Of a DNA stretch of 42,870 nucleotides, positions 39,577-42,870 are shown in pieces. The DNA comes from an uncultured Ruminococcus sp. (GTDB lineage: Bacteria > Bacillota > Clostridia > Oscillospirales > Acutalibacteraceae). Positions within the stretch are counted from its first letter, which is position 1. Each line of letters begins with the position of its first letter. The position numbers and the translations under genes were made by a program. The notes under the pieces are model-generated. The model saw only the letters and a list, made by a program, of their open reading frames with translations, was not told the origin of the DNA and searched no databases. The stretch spans positions 1 to 42,870 of the forward strand of contig CACXAO010000011.1 of assembly GCA_902765625.1 (NCBI GenBank). Reading direction: 5' to 3'.

Positions 39577-40416
39577 ATGAACTATCAGTATGATGTTGTG
39601 AATTATGATAAAAATATTCCCGCAACAATCATGTATCTAAATCTATCGTCAGATACCAGAAAAACCGAGCTGCAGTGGCACCGCGAGCCTGAGATAGTCT
39701 ATGTTATCGAGGGAAAAAGCGAGTGCAGCCGCAACGGTGAATTCAAAATCGTAGAGGAGTGCGATTTTATTCTATTCAACAGCGAGGACGTTCACCTCGT
39801 CAGACCGGTCGCCGGTACAAGCTGCCGGCTGCTGTGCGTAAACTTTTCCTTTGAATATATCAGAATGTTCTGCAAAACTATCGACAGCGTGTTTTTTGAC
39901 ATAGGCGAGAACCACGATGTGCACCGCCGCATCGCCGCCCTGCTCAAAAAGATGTCGGAGGTCGATACAAACGGCGACTATTCCTCGCTGTTGCAGATTT
40001 CATACATAAATAAGATATACTACCTGCTGCTCAACCACTGCATGTGCTTCCGGCGCACGGCGGATTCGGTTGCGCTGCCGAAGCGCGATTTTTCGTACGC
40101 AAAAACAGCCATCGCGTATATTAATGAAAACTTCCGCCGCGAAATACCCCTCGGCGAGATCTCGGCGGTCGTCAACCTCTCGCCCTCGTATTTTTCGAAG
40201 TATTTCAAGAACGTCACCCAAGTGAGCTTTTCGGAGTATCTCGCAAATCTGAGGCTCGAAAACGCGATAAACGACATGATCACCGGCAACTCCACCGTTT
40301 CGACAGCGGCTATGGAAAACGGCTTTGCCAACGTGAAATCGTTCATCACCCAGTGCAAAAAAATCTACAACTGCACGCCTGCTCAGTACAAAAAACGCAT
40401 AGCGGCGCGCACATGA
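39577..40416 (+). CDS. AraC-family transcriptional regulator
   Basis: 279 residues. An N-terminal cupin-like sensing domain (about 10-100, with WHREPEIVYVIEGKSE and NSEDVHLVRPV) is followed by a linker and a C-terminal AraC DNA-binding domain (about 175-275). That domain has two helix-turn-helix units, including LSPSYFSKYFKNVTQVSFSEYL and GFANVKSFITQCKKIYNCTPAQY. The family usually controls sugar use or stress genes; the target here is unknown. ATG 39577 follows AAGGAG at about 11 bases; ATG 39556 lies upstream of that site. Confidence 0.9.
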   Translation: MNYQYDVVNYDKNIPATIMYLNLSSDTRKTELQWHREPEIVYVIEGKSECSRNGEFKIVEECDFILFNSEDVHLVRPVAGTSCRLLCVNFSFEYIRMFCKTIDSVFFDIGENHDVHRRIAALLKKMSEVDTNGDYSSLLQISYINKIYYLLLNHCMCFRRTADSVALPKRDFSYAKTAIAYINENFRREIPLGEISAVVNLSPSYFSKYFKNVTQVSFSEYLANLRLENAINDMITGNSTVSTAAMENGFANVKSFITQCKKIYNCTPAQYKKRIAART

Positions 40417-40430
40417 TAAAACGGCTCATG

Positions 40431-40460
40431 ACCCCTCCTTTTCGGGAGGGGTTTTGCTGT
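40431..40460 (+). terminator. Terminator of the araC-type gene
   Basis: CCCCTCC, loop TTTTCG, GGAGGGG, then TTTTGCTGTTTTT, about 15 bases after the stop codon. Confidence 0.9.
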
Positions 40461-40592
40461 TTTTGAGATTCTTGCAAATTGACCAAGTTTTTGCAGGAAA
40501 CTTGAGCGTTAACCACCGTAAAAATAATTCTAAAATGAAATAATAAGTAATTTCGTTGTAAGAGTTGCACAAAATCAAAACACTGTTTTAGT

Positions 40593-40621
40593 TTGACATT
40601 ACCAAAGAACGGCGTTATAAT
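40593..40621 (+). promoter_or_regulatory. Perfect consensus promoter of the 3D-domain gene
   Basis: TTGACA (40593-40598), 17 bases, TATAAT (40616-40621): an exact match to the vegetative sigma consensus. The leader starts at about 40628 and opens with the hairpin GTTACA-GAAA-TGTAAC (40629-40644). Confidence 0.9.
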
Positions 40622-40685
40622 GCGTCACGTTACAGAAATGTAACCTGCAAATCGATTAAAATTGATGTCAAAGGAGTGTTTTGAA

Positions 40686-41819
40686 ATGACTCATAACAGT
40701 TCCAAACCCAATAAATTAATGGCGGCGTGCGCGGTAGGCATGGCGGCAGTGGTAGGCTTCGGTTCAATCTTCGCCGTAGCTGCTGCGGCTTCAACTCCCG
40801 ACGAAAGCATTTCCGCCGAAAGCACCGAGCCCACCGATAAAACCGTCTACGACTTCCTCAGCAGAGAGGGCGACTTCCATGTTCTCTCGGCGTTCGAGGT
40901 CACCGTTGTTAAGGACGGCGAGCAGGTGAAGCTCCTCTCAAACGGCGGCAAGGTCTCCGATATTCTTGAGCAGGCAGGCGTGACCGTTGATGAAAACCAG
41001 ATTTCCTATCCCGCGGCGGACAGCGAGATCACCGGCGACTGCGAGATCCGCGTTCTCGACGCGACTCCCGTTTCGATCACAGCCGACGGCGAGACAAACG
41101 AGGTTCTGCTTCCCGACGGCACCGTTGAAGAGGCTCTCAAACTCGGCAGCGTCAAGCTCGGCAAGGACGATATCCTCGACGTAAAGCGCACCGAGCCGAT
41201 CAGCAAGGTCGATTCGATCACGATCAAGCGCGTTACATATAAGGACGAGACCGTATCGGAGTCGATTCCCTTCGACAAGGTCAAGGAGAACTCCGACGAG
41301 ATAGACCTCGGCGAGACCGAGATCAAGACCGAGGGCGTTGACGGCGAAAAGGCTGTAGTAAAGCGCGTCAAGTACATCGACGGCGAACGCGACAGCAGCG
41401 AAACGATCGCCGAGAAGGTTGTAAAGAAGCCCGTTGACGAGGTAACTCTCGTCGGCACAAAGGGTGCGGCTTCCGCGGACGGCGCAGGCAGCTTCACCGA
41501 CGAAAACGGCGTTGAGGTTTCTTATAAATATAAGCTGACAGGCTCCGGCACAGCTTACACCGCTGCTTCGGGTGCGCTGACAGCTACCGGCACTCCGGTT
41601 TACGAGGGCGGCGTTGCGGTCAACCCCAACCTCATTCCCTACGGTTCAAAGCTCTACATCGAGTCCACCGACGGCAGCCGCGTTTACGGCTACGCAAAGG
41701 CTATCGATACCGGCGGCGCTCTTATGGACGGCTCAGCGGTCGTAGACCTGTTCTACTTCTCGCTTGACGCCTGCTACAGCTGGGGCAGACGCGACGTTAA
41801 CGTCTACGTCATCGAATAA
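40686..41819 (+). CDS. YabE-like exported cell-wall protein (DUF348, G5-like and 3D domains)
   Basis: 377 residues. A signal peptide (about 1-40, LMAACAVGMAAVVGFGSIFA) is followed by two ubiquitin-like DUF348 units (about 65-160: FEVTVVKDGEQVKLLSNGGKVSDILEQAG, then PVSITADGETNEVLLPDG). A G5-like region (about 175-260, TYKDETVSESIPFD) comes next, then a C-terminal 3D domain (about 290-377) with AIDTGGALMDGSAVVDLFY. YabE/Rpf2-type proteins are peptidoglycan hydrolases, and the 3D domain holds the three Asp of the catalytic fold. ATG 40686 has AAAGGAG at 9 bases. Confidence 0.88.
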   Translation: MTHNSSKPNKLMAACAVGMAAVVGFGSIFAVAAAASTPDESISAESTEPTDKTVYDFLSREGDFHVLSAFEVTVVKDGEQVKLLSNGGKVSDILEQAGVTVDENQISYPAADSEITGDCEIRVLDATPVSITADGETNEVLLPDGTVEEALKLGSVKLGKDDILDVKRTEPISKVDSITIKRVTYKDETVSESIPFDKVKENSDEIDLGETEIKTEGVDGEKAVVKRVKYIDGERDSSETIAEKVVKKPVDEVTLVGTKGAASADGAGSFTDENGVEVSYKYKLTGSGTAYTAASGALTATGTPVYEGGVAVNPNLIPYGSKLYIESTDGSRVYGYAKAIDTGGALMDGSAVVDLFYFSLDACYSWGRRDVNVYVIE

Positions 41820-41842
41820 ATTCGTGTGTTTTAAGAAAATGA

Positions 41843-41871
41843 TTGATTTCTCAGGAGTTTTCATGTATAAT
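41843..41871 (+). promoter_or_regulatory. Promoter of the lipoprotein gene at 41924
   Basis: TTGATT (41843-41848), 17 bases, TATAAT (41866-41871), with TG two bases before the -10. The -10 overlaps the first base of the terminator hairpin that follows. Confidence 0.75.
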
Positions 41872-41906
41872 AGGTGGTGTATTGCAAACATCACCTATTT
41901 TCTTTT
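41870..41906 (+). terminator. Terminator of the 3D-domain gene, overlapping the next promoter
   Basis: ATAGGTGGTGT (41870-41880), loop ATTGCAA, ACATCACCTAT (41888-41898), then TTTCTTTTG. The stem has one G-T pair. Transcripts started at the overlapping promoter would begin near 41878, inside the first arm, and so could not form the hairpin. Confidence 0.85.
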
Positions 41907-41923
41907 GTAAAGGATTGATATCA

Positions 41924-42460
41924 ATGAAAAAGATTTTCGCGGCGCTTGCGGCGGCAATTATGATTTCCGTATTAACCACAGGCTGCTTCGGTATGGGTCA
42001 GAAGACGGCTGTCGCTACCGGCGACGAGGCGCTCAGTCAGGAAGCCGCAGATTATGGGGATAGCTTCGAGGGTCTGAGCAACTATCTCGCTTCGTTCGGC
42101 TATATCAACCCGGTTTCGGATAACGAGAACGTCACCTTCGTTTCTATGGACTACGAGCTTGTCGGCGCTGACAAGGGAAGAAAGTATACAGAGCAGACCA
42201 AGAAAAAGGCGACGATCGAAATATATGAGTTCAATCTCAAAAGCACCAACGCTACTGCCGACGAGGTTCTCAAGAGCGTAAAGGACGGAGGCAAGTTCGC
42301 GATCTACGATCTGCCCGAGGTAAATCACGTATATCTTTCAAACAACGGCAAGTATATGATGATCTACACTGACAAGTCTATCAACGAGGATAATACCGAA
42401 AGCGACGAGTATAAGCTCCGCGATGAGATACTCACAAAGTTCAGGGAATTCCACGAATAA
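41924..42460 (+). CDS. Predicted lipoprotein of unknown function
   Basis: 178 residues. The signal peptide MKKIFAALAAAIMISVLTTGC ends in a lipobox (lipid Cys 21). The mature protein is acidic and hydrophilic (with GLSNYLASFGYINPVSDNEN and VNHVYLSNNGKYMMIYTDKS); I recognise no domain. It has its own promoter and terminator. ATG 41924 has AAAGGA about 9 bases upstream; longer in-frame starts lie before the transcription start. Confidence 0.82.
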   Translation: MKKIFAALAAAIMISVLTTGCFGMGQKTAVATGDEALSQEAADYGDSFEGLSNYLASFGYINPVSDNENVTFVSMDYELVGADKGRKYTEQTKKKATIEIYEFNLKSTNATADEVLKSVKDGGKFAIYDLPEVNHVYLSNNGKYMMIYTDKSINEDNTESDEYKLRDEILTKFREFHE

Positions 42461-42480
42461 TTTTTCTGATACAAATTTAG

Positions 42481-42507
42481 GGTCGGTTGATGAAAACCGA
42501 CCTTTTT
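42481..42507 (+). terminator. Terminator of the lipoprotein gene
   Basis: GGTCGGTT, loop GATGAA, AACCGACC, then TTTTTGTTTT. Confidence 0.93.
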
Positions 42508-42565
42508 GTTTTGATAAGTACTTTTTTATACTAATAGTTTAAACAAATAAAGTATAAAAGCGCGG

Positions 42566-42579
42566 CACAACATGTTGTG
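42566..42579. promoter_or_regulatory. Perfect palindrome upstream of the rRNA promoter
   Basis: CACAACATGTTGTG is a 14-bp perfect palindrome about 80 bases before the rRNA -35. It could be a protein-binding site; no protein is identified. Confidence 0.3.
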
Positions 42580-42658
42580 GCTGTATTAACGGAGATTGTC
42601 AAAATAGCGCAAATGGGAAAGAAATTCAAAAAAAATTGAAAAATTTTCAAAAAACCCC

Positions 42659-42687
42659 TTGACTTTTTCGGAATATAGGCGTATAAT
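42659..42687 (+). promoter_or_regulatory. rRNA operon promoter with A/T-rich UP element
   Basis: TTGACT (42659-42664), 17 bases, TATAAT (42682-42687). The 40 bases before it are nearly pure A and T (A tracts at about 42627-42655), like the UP elements of strong rRNA promoters. Confidence 0.88.
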
Positions 42688-42693
42688 GGCAAT

Positions 42694-42870
42694 GTTCGGT
42701 TGAGAGAAACGACTCACGGCAATGTGAAATATCACTAAAGCAGTATTCGATTTCTTGTTGATATCGAACAAATAGGACCTTGAAAATTGAACAACGAAAA
42801 GTAAGAAAAACCCGTAATGTTCTTTGAGTAATTACTCAAGAAATTACAGTGAGTACACACTAAAAAGTAC
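42694..42870 (+). other. rRNA operon leader with boxA (16S gene expected beyond the edge)
   Basis: The leader contains CCTTGAAAATTGAACAACG (a phrase common before 16S genes in Firmicutes), a boxA match TGTTCTTTGA (42818-42827), and the perfect palindrome TTGAGTAATTACTCAA (42824-42839), which overlaps boxA. No 16S sequence is reached before the window ends. With the terminator, palindrome and promoter this accounts for the gap 42461-42870; no protein gene is seen there. Confidence 0.8.

Noticed and set aside
40622-40685. c-di-AMP (ydaO-type) riboswitch upstream of the 3D-domain gene
   Set aside because: The leader is about 60 bases with one small hairpin; the aptamer needs well over 100 bases.
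42586-42771. A 61-residue minus-strand open frame
   Set aside because: It lies over the rRNA promoter and leader on the opposite strand.

Overview
The window is the replication-origin region of a Gram-positive Firmicute, most likely a Ruminococcus-like member of the Oscillospiraceae (Clostridia). The support is the gene order rpmH-rnpA-yidD-yidC-jag-mnmE-mnmG-rsmG-noc-parA-parB on one side and dnaA-dnaN-rlbA-recF-remB-gyrB-gyrA on the other, a type I dockerin on a secreted CotH-domain protein (typical of cellulosomal ruminococci), clostridial-style lipoproteins, and a NifJ-type pyruvate:ferredoxin oxidoreductase. The genus is an inference; there is no rRNA gene in the window to confirm it.

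Layout. 1-641 holds the start of nifJ. 1139-5888 holds a ROK glucokinase, a secreted CotH-dockerin protein and guaB. 6226-10126 holds a divergent pair, a YfhO-type membrane glycosyltransferase and a CsbB/GtrB-type polyprenyl-phosphate glycosyltransferase, which probably decorate a cell-surface polymer together. 10312-14862 is the segregation block: a zinc-ribbon membrane protein, serS, parB, parA and a second ParB-family gene (noc). A perfect parS lies upstream of parA and another lies inside mnmG. 14970-21591 is the classic rsmG-mnmG-mnmE-jag-yidC-yidD-rnpA-rpmH cluster on the minus strand.

21592-23868 is the oriC candidate. It holds two DnaA-box matches, the dnaA promoter with a long structured leader, dnaA itself, and a DnaA-trio-like CTACTACTACTAC tract before dnaN. 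Transcription switches here from mostly minus to mostly plus, so most genes run with replication. 23869-32949 holds dnaN, rlbA, recF, remB, two small zinc-ribbon membrane proteins, gyrB, a hotdog thioesterase and gyrA. 33001-42460 holds lipoproteins, a QueT-type transporter, a tandem pair of exported transglutaminase-like proteins, pyrK-pyrD, an AraC regulator, a YabE-like 3D-domain cell-wall protein and another lipoprotein. 42510-42870 is an rRNA-operon promoter and boxA leader, so a 16S rRNA gene probably begins just beyond the right edge.

The most unusual feature is a family of dispersed elements built from degenerate 7-bp units (GTTGGTA or AGAGTTG types). Their arms often flank a short GC-rich core hairpin (ATCGGGTGCGGGC...GCCCGCCATT). 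They occur at six intergenic places, both before and after dnaA, at the recF stop codon and directly against the remB start codon. A separate family of palindromic REP-like repeats occurs near 0.9 kb and 6.1 kb. A possibly structured RNA lies between noc and its terminator.
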